This document shows, piece after piece, positions 19,146-29,607 of a stretch of DNA of 64,000 bases. Each line of letters opens with the position of its first letter. Position 1 is the first letter of the stretch. This DNA comes from Paenibacillus sp. OVF10 (GTDB lineage Bacteria; Bacillota; Bacilli; Paenibacillales; Paenibacillaceae), in NCBI GenBank assembly GCA_022836915.1, contig CP094668.1, positions 5,952,001 to 6,016,000 of the forward strand, read 5' to 3'. The position numbers and the translations under genes were made by a program. Under the pieces are notes generated by a model. The model was not told the origin of the DNA, did not search any database, and saw nothing but the letters and a program-made list of their open reading frames with translations.

Positions 19146-21797
19146 TTGCAACATTACAGACACAGTGCGGAGGAAACCCTTCAGGATGTGCAGAGTTCCT
19201 CCAAGGGACTCACAACATCCGAAGCTGCCAAGAGACTTGAAACGGAAGGATATAACGAGTTAAAAGGTAAAGATGCAACACCAGTCTGGAAATTGTTCCT
19301 CGAAAATTTCAAAGATCCGATGGTCATCGTGCTGCTGATTGCAGCCGCTGTACAGGTTGTACTTGGACACCTGATTGAATCGTTGATCATATTCCTGGTT
19401 ATTTTGCTCAATGCGGTAATCAGCGTAGTTCAGACCAAAAAAGCCGAGAGCTCGCTCGACGCGCTGAAACAAATGTCTGCTCCTGAAGCCAAGGTCATTC
19501 GTGACGGGCAGAAAAAGACCATTCCAGCAAGAGAACTCGTTCCCGGTGATATTGTTATGCTGGATGCAGGTGATTATGTCCCGGCAGACGGGCGTATCCT
19601 GGAATCAGGAAGTTTGAAAATCAACGAAGGCATGCTGACCGGAGAATCGGAAGCTGCGGAGAAACACGCCGATACCATCCCGGATGAAGCTCCTATTGGA
19701 GATCGTCGCAATATGGCCTTCAGTGGCTCACTCGTCGTATATGGACGGGGCATGCTTGTCATTACAGGTACGGCTCTCAAAACCGAAATCGGTAAAATTG
19801 CCGAACTGATTGAAAATGCCGAAGCCAAAAACACGCCATTACAGCGCAAGTTGGAATCTTTCAGCAAAAAACTGGGCTTTTTCATCCTCGGCTTGTCGAT
19901 TCTCATCTTTGGCATTGAAGCCGGTCGTGTATGGTTGACCGAAGGTACGGAGAATATCGGGCCATCCATCGTAAATGCACTGATGTTTGCCGTAGCTGTT
20001 GCGGTTGCTGCCATTCCTGAGGCGTTATCCTCCATTGTGACTATCGTATTGTCACTTGGAACAAATAAGATGGCCAAACAACATGCGATCATTCGCAGAC
20101 TGCCTGCCGTGGAGGCGCTCGGTTCTGCCAGTATCATCTGTACAGATAAAACAGGAACACTAACTCAGAATAAGATGACTGTCGTCGATTATTACATTCC
20201 CCATGGCACCAAAGACGAATTCCCCGATGATCCCGATCAGTGGTCGGAAGAGGAACGACGTTTGTTACATATTGCGGTGCTCTGCAATGATTCGAATATT
20301 AACCAAGAAGGCAAGGAACTGGGTGATCCAACCGAAGTGGCCCTCATTGCCTTCAGCAACCGGGTGAACAAGGATTACAATGAAATCCGTGACCAGTTCC
20401 CGCGTGAAGCTGAGCTTCCTTTTGACTCGGATCGAAAGCTCATGAGTACGGTGCATACCTTCGAGGGACAGACGGCTTTGCTGACCAAAGGTGGACCGGA
20501 TGTGCTGTTCAGTCGCTGTAGCCATGTGTTTATCAACGGAGAAGTTCAGCCACTCACACCCGAGATTCGCACACAGTTTGAAGAGAAAAATGAGGCATTC
20601 TCCAAACGCGCCTTCCGTGTGCTGGCCTATGCGTACAAAAAATTCGATGACAAAAACCAGGTCACCATTGATGACGAGCATGATCTGACACTGGTTGGCC
20701 TGACAGCGATGATTGACCCACCGCGTGAAGCGGTATACGGCTCTATTGAAGAGTCCAAAAAAGCGGGCATTCGCACCATCATGATCACTGGAGATCACAA
20801 AACGACGGCTCAGGCCATCGGTGTGGATATCGGCCTTGCCGAACCGGATGACCTCGCCATTACCGGAGCCGAACTGGACAAAATGTCCGATGAAGAACTG
20901 GATCAACAACTTGAACACATCTCGGTATACGCCAGAGTATCACCTGAGAATAAAATCCGGATTGTGCGTGCATGGCAGCGTAAAGGCAAAGTTGCAGCCA
21001 TGACCGGAGATGGGGTTAACGACGCGCCTGCGCTGAAACAAGCCGACATCGGTGTAGCGATGGGTAGCGGAACAGATGTCGCCAAGGATGCGGCTGCCAT
21101 GATTCTGACGGATGATAACTTTGTCTCCATCGTGAATGCAGTTAGTGTTGGGCGGATGGTGTTTGATAACATCAAAAAAGCCATCGCCTACCTGTTCGCC
21201 GGTAACCTCGGCGCGATTATCGCCATTTTGTTTGCCCTAGTGGTCGGTTGGGTTAATCCGTTTACAGCCCTTCAACTGCTGTTCATCAATCTGGTGAACG
21301 ACTCCTTGCCTGCCATTGCCTTGGGTACCGAAAAACCCGAGCCCGATGTCATGCGGCGTAAACCGCGTGATATTAACGAGGGCATCTTCGCAGGTGGAAC
21401 CCTGCAGGCTGTGATTACACGTGGTGTCCTGATCGGTGCAGCTGTTATTGTGTCCCAATATATCGGGCTTGGCATCTCGGAGGAAATGAGCGTAGCTATG
21501 GCCTTCACAACCTTGATTCTGGCACGCAGTCTGCAAACTTTTGCAGCACGTTCCAATACACAAACCATCTTCCAGGTGGGCTTCATGACCAATAAATTCG
21601 TGCTTGGCTCTATTCTGGTATGTCTCTGTCTCTATGCAATCACACTGATTCCAGGTGTTCGCGGCATCTTCGCCATCCCGGATACATTCGGCTGGAATGA
21701 GTTCCTGATTGCAGGCGGACTTGCTCTTGCTGCCGTCATACTGATGGATGTCATCAAGTGGATTCGCAATCGCGGCAAACAAGTCACTGCAGCATAA
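19146..21797 (+). CDS. Calcium-type cation-translocating P-type ATPase (P2A)
   Basis: 883 residues. An ATP-driven pump of the SERCA/PMR1-like family that most likely exports Ca2+. It has an N-terminal cation-ATPase domain, TGES in the actuator, TM4 motif IPEALSSIVTIVLS, the phosphorylated aspartate in CTDKTGTLTQNK (D334), a nucleotide-binding domain, TGDGVNDAP at the hinge and six C-terminal helices. PEALS replaces the more usual PEGLP of Bacillus YloB, which I associate with the Listeria LMCA1-like subgroup. The start is TTG at 19146, chosen because AAGGAG lies 8 bases upstream. Confidence 0.92.
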   Translation: MQHYRHSAEETLQDVQSSSKGLTTSEAAKRLETEGYNELKGKDATPVWKLFLENFKDPMVIVLLIAAAVQVVLGHLIESLIIFLVILLNAVISVVQTKKAESSLDALKQMSAPEAKVIRDGQKKTIPARELVPGDIVMLDAGDYVPADGRILESGSLKINEGMLTGESEAAEKHADTIPDEAPIGDRRNMAFSGSLVVYGRGMLVITGTALKTEIGKIAELIENAEAKNTPLQRKLESFSKKLGFFILGLSILIFGIEAGRVWLTEGTENIGPSIVNALMFAVAVAVAAIPEALSSIVTIVLSLGTNKMAKQHAIIRRLPAVEALGSASIICTDKTGTLTQNKMTVVDYYIPHGTKDEFPDDPDQWSEEERRLLHIAVLCNDSNINQEGKELGDPTEVALIAFSNRVNKDYNEIRDQFPREAELPFDSDRKLMSTVHTFEGQTALLTKGGPDVLFSRCSHVFINGEVQPLTPEIRTQFEEKNEAFSKRAFRVLAYAYKKFDDKNQVTIDDEHDLTLVGLTAMIDPPREAVYGSIEESKKAGIRTIMITGDHKTTAQAIGVDIGLAEPDDLAITGAELDKMSDEELDQQLEHISVYARVSPENKIRIVRAWQRKGKVAAMTGDGVNDAPALKQADIGVAMGSGTDVAKDAAAMILTDDNFVSIVNAVSVGRMVFDNIKKAIAYLFAGNLGAIIAILFALVVGWVNPFTALQLLFINLVNDSLPAIALGTEKPEPDVMRRKPRDINEGIFAGGTLQAVITRGVLIGAAVIVSQYIGLGISEEMSVAMAFTTLILARSLQTFAARSNTQTIFQVGFMTNKFVLGSILVCLCLYAITLIPGVRGIFAIPDTFGWNEFLIAGGLALAAVILMDVIKWIRNRGKQVTAA

Positions 21798-21818
21798 GTT
21801 CTGCAGATATCGTATGCA

Positions 21819-21853
21819 CAAACAGGCGCCCCTTATCGGAGCGCCTGTTTCTG
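21819..21853. terminator. Bidirectional terminator
   Basis: AAACAGGCGCCCC / GGAGCGCCTGTTT stem between the convergent ATPase and VOC genes. Confidence 0.8.
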
Positions 21854-21860
21854 TATCTAA

Positions 21861-22244
21861 TTATCCCTGTTTAATGCCAAAAGCGATCCATCGTCCATCA
21901 ATATCCTCGATCACAAACTCCTTGTTATTATAGTCTGTGTGATTAAGGACACGTACGATTTTCACATCGGCGTTGATCAATTCCTGTTGAAGCTCTTCCT
22001 GGTTCTTGGTAATAAAATAGGCATCATATCCATACCCATATAATTCTCTGTTGGGAATGACCTTCTGTCCATTGCTTTGGGTTAAAATAATCTCGGTAAG
22101 ATCACGATACAGGCAGATATGGGGTTCCGCGGCATCAAGATATTCGACCAACCGGAAGCCCATCTTTTCTTCATAAAACTGCGCGGTTCGCTTCATATCC
22201 AGAGTCGGAAATACGCTGTGGGACATTAATAATAAGTGAGTCAT
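21861..22244 (-). CDS. VOC-superfamily (glyoxalase/bleomycin-resistance fold) protein
   Basis: 127 residues with the paired beta-alpha-beta-beta-beta modules of the vicinal-oxygen-chelate fold (SHSVFPTLDMKRTAQFYEEKMGFRLVEYLDAAEPHICLYRDLTEIILTQ...FVIEDIDGRWIAFG). The substrate cannot be inferred. It is convergent with the ATPase and shares the terminator at 21819-21853. Confidence 0.8.
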   Translation of the reverse strand: MTHLLLMSHSVFPTLDMKRTAQFYEEKMGFRLVEYLDAAEPHICLYRDLTEIILTQSNGQKVIPNRELYGYGYDAYFITKNQEELQQELINADVKIVRVLNHTDYNNKEFVIEDIDGRWIAFGIKQG

Positions 22245-22493
22245 ACTGTAGTCTCCTTCAAAATCTCTTCAAAACATGATTATGTAATCCAACCATCATA
22301 TTACCCAATTTCAGGGAACTAGTCTATAAATTCCGACTCCACGTCTCTTAAATCTCACTTATACTGCGCAATATACAGTATGACATTATTGCCATATATT
22401 AAAATGAAGTGTAAAATGATATATTGCTTTTCATCACATTTTCATCAAAGCTCAATCCGAATTCATATTCATACCCAAGACAGGAATGGTACC

Positions 22494-23834
22494 GTGAAAG
22501 ATAAAATTGTCATGCCACTCTGGACGTGTTGCTTGTTCATCGTTGTGATGAACACCACCATGTTCAATGTTTCTTTGCCAGTCATTATTCATGATCTTAA
22601 GATTACATCAGATCTGGGGTCTTGGGTTATCTCAAGCTATTCGATTGGTTACGCCCTGTCGACGGTGATTTACAGTCGATTGTCAGACCGTATTCCGGTA
22701 CGCAAACTGTTAACGGTTGGACTCCTAATCCTGGGGTTATCTTCATTGCTCGGATTGTTCGCGCATAACTTCGCGATCCTGTTGCTGACACGTATTCTGC
22801 AATCTGCGGGTGCAGGGGTGATGGCCGGTCTGGGCCTCGTCATTGCGAGTCGTTACATTCCGGTGGAACGACGCGGAGCTGCCATCGCACTGATCTCATC
22901 AGGTAGCGCCATGGCTTTTGGACTTGGCCCCATTGTAGGCGGACTCATTAGCGAGTACTGGGGCTGGAACGGACTTTTTGCCATAACCGTGCTTGTCCTG
23001 CTCGCCCTGCCTGTATTACTCTATTTTCTCCCACGTGAATCCGTCAAAACGGATCAGCCATTTGATGTTATTGGCGCCATTCTAACCGTCATTAATGCCA
23101 CTACACTTCTCGTCGCGATCACCCAGCAATCCTGGTTATGGTTTGCCGTGGGCGTTATTTCACTTGTTGCACACCTCCTGTATATTCGGAAAGCGAGTCT
23201 TCCTTTTGTGAATCCACAAGTGTTCCAAACACCAGGGTATACCCGCTTAATCCTTATCGGATTCTGCGTGCTGGTCGTGAATCTGGGCAATCTGTTTTTG
23301 ATGCCGCTTGTGCTTGCTGATTTATATGGGCGCTCTTCGCTCGCCATTGGTTTGCTGATTGCTCCTGGAGCCATTGTTGCAGCATTCTGCACCCGCTTCG
23401 TCGGACGTTGGATCGACCGTTATGGTAATATGCGATTTATGATCATCGGACACATCCTGCTCGCAGCGGTACTTGCCCTATTCATGCTCGGACTGGATCA
23501 ATCCGCACTGATCATTACCAGTGGTTATCTCTTTTTCTCACCGGCACTGTCAGCCTCCATGGCTTCACTGAATAATGAAGCGTCACGAGTGCTGCCCAAA
23601 GCGCAAATAGGTTCCGGTATGGGCATGTTACAACTGATTCAGTTCTTCGGTGGTTCGGTGTCTGTAGCCGTGTGTGGGCTGCTGCTACACAGCATTCCGG
23701 GAGTCTCGGTCGAGGAAGCTTATCATGTGGTGTATGCTTGTCTGTTGCTCGTCTGCGTTGTTTCACTCGGGTTGACCGTCTGGCATAGCAGAGCTTCACG
23801 CTCAAGCATTAAACCTGTTACATTGGACAATTGA
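22494..23834 (+). CDS. MFS drug-efflux transporter, DHA2-like
   Basis: About 446 residues with 12-14 predicted helices. The N-terminal region SLPVIIHDLKITSDLGSWVISSYSIGYALSTVIYSRLSDRIPVRKLL has the MFS loop 2-3 motif, and GSGMAFGLGPIVGGLISEYWGWNGLF-like sequence is motif C of drug antiporters. The family (QacA/TetL-like) exports toxic compounds using proton exchange. I prefer the GTG at 22494, with AGGA about 8 bases upstream, over the ATG at 22380, whose extra 38 residues are not membrane-like. The hairpin at 23853-23883 closes it. Confidence 0.85.
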   Translation: MKDKIVMPLWTCCLFIVVMNTTMFNVSLPVIIHDLKITSDLGSWVISSYSIGYALSTVIYSRLSDRIPVRKLLTVGLLILGLSSLLGLFAHNFAILLLTRILQSAGAGVMAGLGLVIASRYIPVERRGAAIALISSGSAMAFGLGPIVGGLISEYWGWNGLFAITVLVLLALPVLLYFLPRESVKTDQPFDVIGAILTVINATTLLVAITQQSWLWFAVGVISLVAHLLYIRKASLPFVNPQVFQTPGYTRLILIGFCVLVVNLGNLFLMPLVLADLYGRSSLAIGLLIAPGAIVAAFCTRFVGRWIDRYGNMRFMIIGHILLAAVLALFMLGLDQSALIITSGYLFFSPALSASMASLNNEASRVLPKAQIGSGMGMLQLIQFFGGSVSVAVCGLLLHSIPGVSVEEAYHVVYACLLLVCVVSLGLTVWHSRASRSSIKPVTLDN

Positions 23835-23852
23835 TGTTTAAAGTTCAGAACC

Positions 23853-23883
23853 AAAAAGGCCCGCACCAAGCGCGAGCCTTTTT
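23853..23883 (+). terminator. Terminator after MFS gene
   Basis: AAAAAGGCCCGC-loop-GCGCGAGCCTTTTTT, stem with a T tract, between the convergent MFS and DUF2625 genes. Confidence 0.8.
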
Positions 23884-23981
23884 TAGTTTGGAACAGAAAT
23901 GCCGTTTTTTCAAAGTGGATCACTCAATGAACTTGAACTTACAGGTTACTTTTCTTATTTCCTCCTACAGCAGCATGCCAA

Positions 23982-24638
23982 CTATTTTCCGTCCAGTGCG
24001 AACTTCCAGGCCTCCATTATGCTAATTGGGGCTTTACTGCTGCTCTCGCCGTCACCTTCCTGCGTCCAAAGTGGTGGATAATACGCGAATACTTGCCCTG
24101 TCTGTAGTTGAGACATATCTTCCTGCCAGCCTTTCCAGCGAAAGGTCTGATAGAACTGCTCCAGATCACCATTCGCCAGCCAGTTGATGAAACCTGAATA
24201 TGCCAGTTCTGTCGATTCCCATTCGAGTGTATCCGGTGCAAAATAATAAATGTGTCCCGTGCGGCCATACTTGCCTGTATCCAGTCCGAAGAAACCACCT
24301 GCCGCATCATATGCAACGACCATCATACCTTCCAGTACATCTACCCAAGGTTGCTCACTCACACCATTCCAACTGGTGAGACTCCCCGATGTACTGTCAC
24401 CACCCGCACCAAGCAGCGTGATCCAGCCATGGTCCAGTACAATACCTTCTGTCTCATAAGCAACAGCCCCCAAATAGGATTTGGTGCTTATTTGCAGACG
24501 ATAGAGGGTATCCTCTCCAGTCTCTTGTTTTGCTGGAACATACACATATGTATTTTGCCCACTATCCAGGAGTTCCTTGAGTTCTTCCCATGCGTGATTC
24601 TCCCGATCTACTAATTCAGCTATCGTTAATGTATTCAT
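23982..24638 (-). CDS. DUF2625 domain protein
   Basis: 218 residues matching the DUF2625 pattern: LDHGWITLLGAGG...LTSWNGV, VVAYDAAGGFFGLDTGKYG, IYYFAPDTLEWESTELAYSGFINWLANGDLEQFYQTFRWKGWQEDM. The function of the family is not established; related proteins in this phylum are often found with SUKH-type immunity proteins. It is probably cytoplasmic, with no signal peptide. It stands alone, convergent with the MFS gene and divergent from the beta-helix lipoprotein. Confidence 0.8.
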   Translation of the reverse strand: MNTLTIAELVDRENHAWEELKELLDSGQNTYVYVPAKQETGEDTLYRLQISTKSYLGAVAYETEGIVLDHGWITLLGAGGDSTSGSLTSWNGVSEQPWVDVLEGMMVVAYDAAGGFFGLDTGKYGRTGHIYYFAPDTLEWESTELAYSGFINWLANGDLEQFYQTFRWKGWQEDMSQLQTGQVFAYYPPLWTQEGDGESSSKAPISIMEAWKFALDGK

Positions 24639-24739
24639 GAGCAGTCTCCTCGCTGATTTTATAAGAGCATATCATGGGTTATTAACCCGTTCAAATCTGC
24701 TATAATCTATCTTCAAAGCTAAATTCAAGGGGAAACGAT

Positions 24740-26226
24740 TTGATTCGCGTAGTTATACTTATGATTCCGATTCTGATGGTGCTTGTATCCGGTTGTCAGA
24801 ATCATACATCTGCCATGAAGGAACCCGTTTCTGTTCAAAAGTCTGATCCTCAGGTCATCCATTACATATCCCCCAAGGAAACGACTCGAATAAAGGAACC
24901 ATTCAATCTCCGTGGAAAACGTTGCAGCACGCAGCCGACCACGCTTCGCCAGGAAGCACGATCTATTTGCGTGAAGGTGTCTATCATCAGAAAGTCAAAA
25001 TCACCAGGAGCGGTAATTCTTCCGCTAATCCAACCCTATTTTCAAGTTATCCTCAGGAGCAGGTTATCATTGATGGTAAAGGTTTATCTGTCCGGGGTAT
25101 TGAAGGGTTGATTGAAATTGAAAATGCCAGTTATATCACGATTCAGAATCTCGAAATTCGTAATTTTACAACCAAACTTGGGGGCCAAGTTCCAACCGGG
25201 ATCTATGTCCACGGAGCAGGTGAGCATATTCAGCTGTTAGGCAACACCATACACGCGATTGCTAGTTATGCACCTCCTGAAGGTACCGATTTGCGGGGCA
25301 GGGATGCCCACGGTATTGCCATTTATGGCACAGAGCACCCTCAAGCATTACGCAATATCATCATCAAGGATAATGAATTGTATGATCTCACACTTGGTTC
25401 AAGCGAGTCACTTGCAGTCAACGGCAATGTTGATACCTTTGCCATACAGAATAATGTCATCCATGATACCGACAACATTGGTATTGATCTGATCGGGTAC
25501 GAAGGTACGTCCGAGGACGACACGTACGATCAGGCTCGGAACGGCATTGTACGAGGCAACGAAGTATACGATATTACGTCCAATAACAATCCCTCCTATG
25601 GAACAGACCTGCCCAATGATACCAACTCGGCCGGTGGCATCTATGTAGATGGCGGGAAAGATCATATCATCGACCAGAACCGGGTATATCGGAGCGATAT
25701 CGGAATTGAAATTGCCTCAGAGCATGCCGGACGTTCAACCAGCAACATTACCTTGCGGGATAACCTAATTTATTCCAACAGATTGACGGGTATTGCCATG
25801 GGAGGTTATGACGAGGAACGAGGAGCTACCGAGGATAGCAAGATTATGTACAATACACTTGTGGGGAATGATACCCTGAATGCTGGCAATGGACAGTTAT
25901 TCATGCAGTCACGGACAAAGAACAATACGTTCATGCATAACATTCTCGTATCGGGCAGCTCGGAAGTACTGATATACAACGAATACACTAGCAATACCGG
26001 CAATGTGTTTGACCATAATGTCTATTACTCACCAGGTGAGCAGCAAGATGCCCTGTGGGTTTGGAAAAATAAAGCCTACTCCGGCATCGCCGCCTACATC
26101 AAGGGATCTGGCAATGATGCACACTCCATATATGTGAACCCGGCATTTATGAATGAACTGAGCGAAGATTTTCGTCCTCAGGCCAACTCTCCGGCTAAGG
26201 CGTATGGTTACCTTGCTCCGCGATAA
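24740..26226 (+). CDS. Right-handed parallel beta-helix lipoprotein (one frame break)
   Basis: A secreted, lipid-anchored beta-helix protein. The signal MIRVVILMIPILMVLVSGC has a lipobox (C19), followed by PbH1-type coils (YITIQNLEIRNFTT, NIIIKDNELYDL, NITLRDNLIYSNRLTGIAMGG). The fold is shared by polysaccharide lyases and alginate epimerases (NosD-like); catalytic residues cannot be assigned. One base is missing near 24905-24910, where the frame changes between KEPF and SPWKTLQHAADHASPGSTIYLREG. The TTG start at 24740 has AAGGGG 7 bases upstream. A strong terminator follows at 26278-26334. Confidence 0.82.
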
Positions 26227-26277
26227 AGTTAATCTGATGTTACTCAAGCGGAATTAGCCCTGCCTATTTCCATACAA

Positions 26278-26334
26278 ATAAAAGGAGCCTGTGCTATGTG
26301 GGATCATCTCCCTCACATTGCACAGGCTCCTTTT
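26278..26334. terminator. Bidirectional terminator
   Basis: AAAAGGAGCCTGTGC / GCACAGGCTCCTTTT, a perfect 15-bp stem with a long loop, between the convergent beta-helix and GGDEF genes. Confidence 0.85.
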
Positions 26335-26358
26335 CGCTTTTTTGATGCAATCCAATCT

Positions 26359-27342
26359 TTAACTTTTTACCATCTGAGCTGCATGTGTCACCCGGTTTCG
26401 TCCTCCGGTTTTGGAGGCATACAGGGCGTTGTCCGCTCTTTGGAACAAAGACTTTTCCGTATCTTCCTCTATTACAGTGGCCGCACCGATACTCACAGTA
26501 ATGTTATATTCACCCCAGTCGGCTAAAGCAACCTGTGAACGATATCGTTCTGCAATACCGATCGCTTGCTCCTCTTCACAATTTGGAAGAATGATCACAA
26601 ATTCTTCCCCGCCATAACGTGCAACCACATCCGTACTTCGCGACAACGATTGCAGCAGCCCTGCCAGATTGCCGAGTACCAGATCTCCGATCGGATGTCC
26701 GTAGGTATCATTAATGCTTTTGAAATGATCAATGTCCACAACCAAAAGAGAGAAATTACGTTGTTTTTCACGGAATAATATCAAGCTTTCAACCATTTTT
26801 TCCTGGAAAAACCTGCGGTTCTTCAATCCTGTCAACAAGTCGGTGGAGGCCAGTGTCTCCAACTGATCATTCACTTTGATTAACGCCTGCTCTTTAATTT
26901 TATATTCCTCATGCAGTCGTTCAAGCTCCTTGTTCGCTTCTTGCGTCGCTTGATACAGCTCCTGTAGCTTCGTTTTGGTATGCAAAATATCCTTCTCATG
27001 TTCGATTCGCTTACGCATGACAACAACAACACAATCCACCACGCTTTCCCCGTTACGGGTCTGACGAACACCGTTAAGCAGAACAGGAACAGCCTGCTGA
27101 TCACGGGTACGGAACGTGAAGTACATCTCGTCCACATGTCCATATAACTGGATATAGGGATAGAAATACGTATGGAAAAACACCTTGTTGCTCACCGACA
27201 TGGTCGATTCAATATGTTGCCCTATCAGCTCATGACGTTCATAGCCAAGCATCGTAAGCAAAGTTTGATTAATCGACTGGACGACGCCCGAATCAGAGAT
27301 AGAGAAGTATCCACAGGGAGCCAGATCTAATTGTATATCCAT
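26359..27342 (-). CDS. PAS-coiled coil-GGDEF diguanylate cyclase
   Basis: 327 residues that would make c-di-GMP from two GTP. It has a PAS domain (about 1-115; APCGYFSISDSGVVQSINQTLLTMLGYERHELIG), a charged coiled coil (115-165) and a GGDEF domain with the active site YGGEEF (244-248) and an inhibitory RxxD site (RSTD, 235-238) exactly five residues ahead. There is no membrane segment, so it is a soluble sensor. It starts 25 bases after the stop of the RsbQ-like hydrolase, on the same strand. By analogy with RsbQ-RsbP, its PAS domain probably binds the hydrolase or its product. Confidence 0.92.
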   Translation of the reverse strand: MDIQLDLAPCGYFSISDSGVVQSINQTLLTMLGYERHELIGQHIESTMSVSNKVFFHTYFYPYIQLYGHVDEMYFTFRTRDQQAVPVLLNGVRQTRNGESVVDCVVVVMRKRIEHEKDILHTKTKLQELYQATQEANKELERLHEEYKIKEQALIKVNDQLETLASTDLLTGLKNRRFFQEKMVESLILFREKQRNFSLLVVDIDHFKSINDTYGHPIGDLVLGNLAGLLQSLSRSTDVVARYGGEEFVIILPNCEEEQAIGIAERYRSQVALADWGEYNITVSIGAATVIEEDTEKSLFQRADNALYASKTGGRNRVTHAAQMVKS

Positions 27343-27367
27343 GGAATAACTGCCTTTCTTCCGCGTT

Positions 27368-28173
27368 TTATGCGCTCGTTAAATAATCCTTAATCATTCG
27401 GATGGTTTCTTCCGGTTGACTTAGATGCGGATAATGTCCTTTAGCCGTCATCTGCTGCAACCTGCTATTCTTCAGATGAGCGTGTAAATAATCCCCTACT
27501 TCTACCGGGGCAATGCTGTCATCGGAGCACTGAAGAATCAATGTTGGCACAGTTGCCTGCTCCAGATCAATTCGACAGTCTGATAAAAACGTCACTTCGG
27601 CAAATTGTCTCGCAATATGCGGATCTCTGGAGCAGAAGCTTTTCTCCAACTCTTCCGTCAACTCTTTCCGTTCCGGATTGTTCATCACAATGGGTGCCAG
27701 ATAACTCGCCCACCCAATAAAATTCATCTGCATCATCTCAAGCAATTCATCGATATCATTCCGATCAAAACCCCCATAATAATTCGGCAGATCATTCACG
27801 TAACGTGGGAGGGCCCCAACATAATGATTTGTTTGAAATATTTGGGGTTCTGAATTGATGCCAGCATACCAATCATACTGCTGACGGAATGCCCGACAAA
27901 TATGGTGTCCTTTAGCTCAAGCGCTTCCATAATTTCCAGCACATCCTGGGCGTATCCTTGAAGGTTGCTATATTTGACAGCATCATAATAGTTAATTTGA
28001 GATTCGCCAGATCCAACATAATCAAACAACACCACACGGTAGTTCTCCATAAAACCTGGAATAATGTAACGCCACATATCCTGATCGCATCCAAAACCAT
28101 GAGCAAATACAATCGTTTGGCTACCCGAGCCAAGTACCTTAACATTATTTCTTACAAGTATATCAACCGTCAT
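27368..28173 (-). CDS. rsbQ: RsbQ-like alpha/beta hydrolase (one frame break)
   Basis: About 269 residues. Close in pattern to Bacillus RsbQ, which activates the RsbP phosphatase in the energy-stress branch of SigB control. The catalytic triad candidates are Ser in FVGHSVSSMIG, Asp in CSDDSIAP and His in AKGHYPHLSQPEE. The oxyanion region is FAHGFGCDQDMWR. The frame breaks at GGG (forward) 27807-27809; one added base restores MLGPSPRYVNDLPNYYGGFDRND. The next gene is not rsbP but a PAS-GGDEF protein. Confidence 0.88.
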
Positions 28174-28392
28174 TGCATATCACCTCTCCGAGGTAGTATT
28201 CACTTGAATCATTTTATCTGATTATTATACCGGAAAATGTTGGGATATGGATTAAAAATGTTTAATAACTTCTCTCATCCACCAAAAAGTCATGAACCCC
28301 TGCTCTGAAAACACGCTTTACAATCTGACCAACGTCAGGTAAAATCAGTTCAACATGTCGCGCGACAAAGATCAACATTACGGAGGAAAACC

Positions 28393-29607
28393 ATGAGTAC
28401 TTCAACACATAGCTCTATACCTCAGCAACTCTGGGGAAGATCATTCCTATTTATCATGTTAGCCAACGCATTATTGTTTATGGCATTTGAAATGTTGCTT
28501 CCCACCTTGCCTTTGTTTGTCTCAATCCTTGGTGGCGAAGCCTCCCAAATTGGGCTTGTTACCGGCGTATTTATGTTTTCTGCCATCTTGATTCGACCCT
28601 TCACTTCTGTTTTGGCAGCTCGAATAGATAAAAAATATCTATTGATTATTGGTATCACTATCTGTGCATTAATGACAGGCGCATACTACCTGTCGTCAGG
28701 TATTTGGATGATTCTTGTATTCCGAGTAATCCACGGATTCGGATTTGGTTTGGCAACAACATATTTTGCAACGATTGCCACTGAAAACATACCAAGAGAT
28801 CGCCGGGGAGAAGGTATGGGGTATTTCGGCGTAGGGGAGACGGTCGCTATATCCATCGGTCCATTGATTGGAACAAGCCTGTTGTTTAGGTACGACTACC
28901 AGAGCCTGTTTATGGGAGGTATGTGCATTTTGCTGTTAGCTCTCCTGATGACAGTGTTTGTATCCAGAAAGCCGAAAACAGGAGGTAGTAGCGAGTCTAT
29001 GCAAACTCATGTCCCTTCGGTGAAACTGATTGAAAAGAAGGTACTCTTCCCTTCCCTTCTCATTATGCTCGTTGGTATTGCAGCGGGTTCAATCATGTCC
29101 TTTGTGGCTTTATTCGCCGCCGAAAGAGGGTTCGAGAATATAGCCTGGTTTTTCTTCATCGTCGCCATCGCCAGCTTCGCCGTTCGACTGTTCTCGGGGA
29201 AAATGTTTGATCGATGGGGACCAGGTTCCGTGTTGTTACCTTCTGCCGTGTTTGCAATCGCGGGGCTACTGGTTCTGATTATCGCCCAGAGTGATGTGCA
29301 ATTCCTGATCGCCGGCGCGTTATACGGCTTTGGCTTTGGTGCCATATTCCCGGCCATTCAGACCTGGTGTGTGAATCTTGTAGAAGAACATGAGCATGAA
29401 AATGCGATGGCTTCCTTCTTTAATTTTTTTGACCTCGGGATTGGCGGTGGCTCGTTGATCCTGGGCGTAGTGGCTTCTGCATTTTCCTATACGGTGGTGT
29501 ATGCTATCTCTGTAGGCATTTTTGTGGTATATATCTTGTTATATTTGGTATACTCCCAAAAACAGCAGAGGTTTACAGCTCGCCAACTGGAGGTAGACAT
29601 TGAGTAA
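28393..29607 (+). CDS. MFS transporter (12 helices)
   Basis: 404 residues with 12 predicted membrane helices. LWGRSFLFIMLANALLFMAFEMLLPTLPLFV is helix 1, and AARIDKKYLLIIG follows the helix 2-3 loop. The GVGETVAISIGPLIGTSLL region resembles motif C of efflux transporters, so an export role is likely. ACGGAGGAAA precedes the ATG. It overlaps the TetR gene by 8 bases, so the pair is co-transcribed and the regulator probably represses its own operon. Confidence 0.88.
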   Translation: MSTSTHSSIPQQLWGRSFLFIMLANALLFMAFEMLLPTLPLFVSILGGEASQIGLVTGVFMFSAILIRPFTSVLAARIDKKYLLIIGITICALMTGAYYLSSGIWMILVFRVIHGFGFGLATTYFATIATENIPRDRRGEGMGYFGVGETVAISIGPLIGTSLLFRYDYQSLFMGGMCILLLALLMTVFVSRKPKTGGSSESMQTHVPSVKLIEKKVLFPSLLIMLVGIAAGSIMSFVALFAAERGFENIAWFFFIVAIASFAVRLFSGKMFDRWGPGSVLLPSAVFAIAGLLVLIIAQSDVQFLIAGALYGFGFGAIFPAIQTWCVNLVEEHEHENAMASFFNFFDLGIGGGSLILGVVASAFSYTVVYAISVGIFVVYILLYLVYSQKQQRFTARQLEVDIE

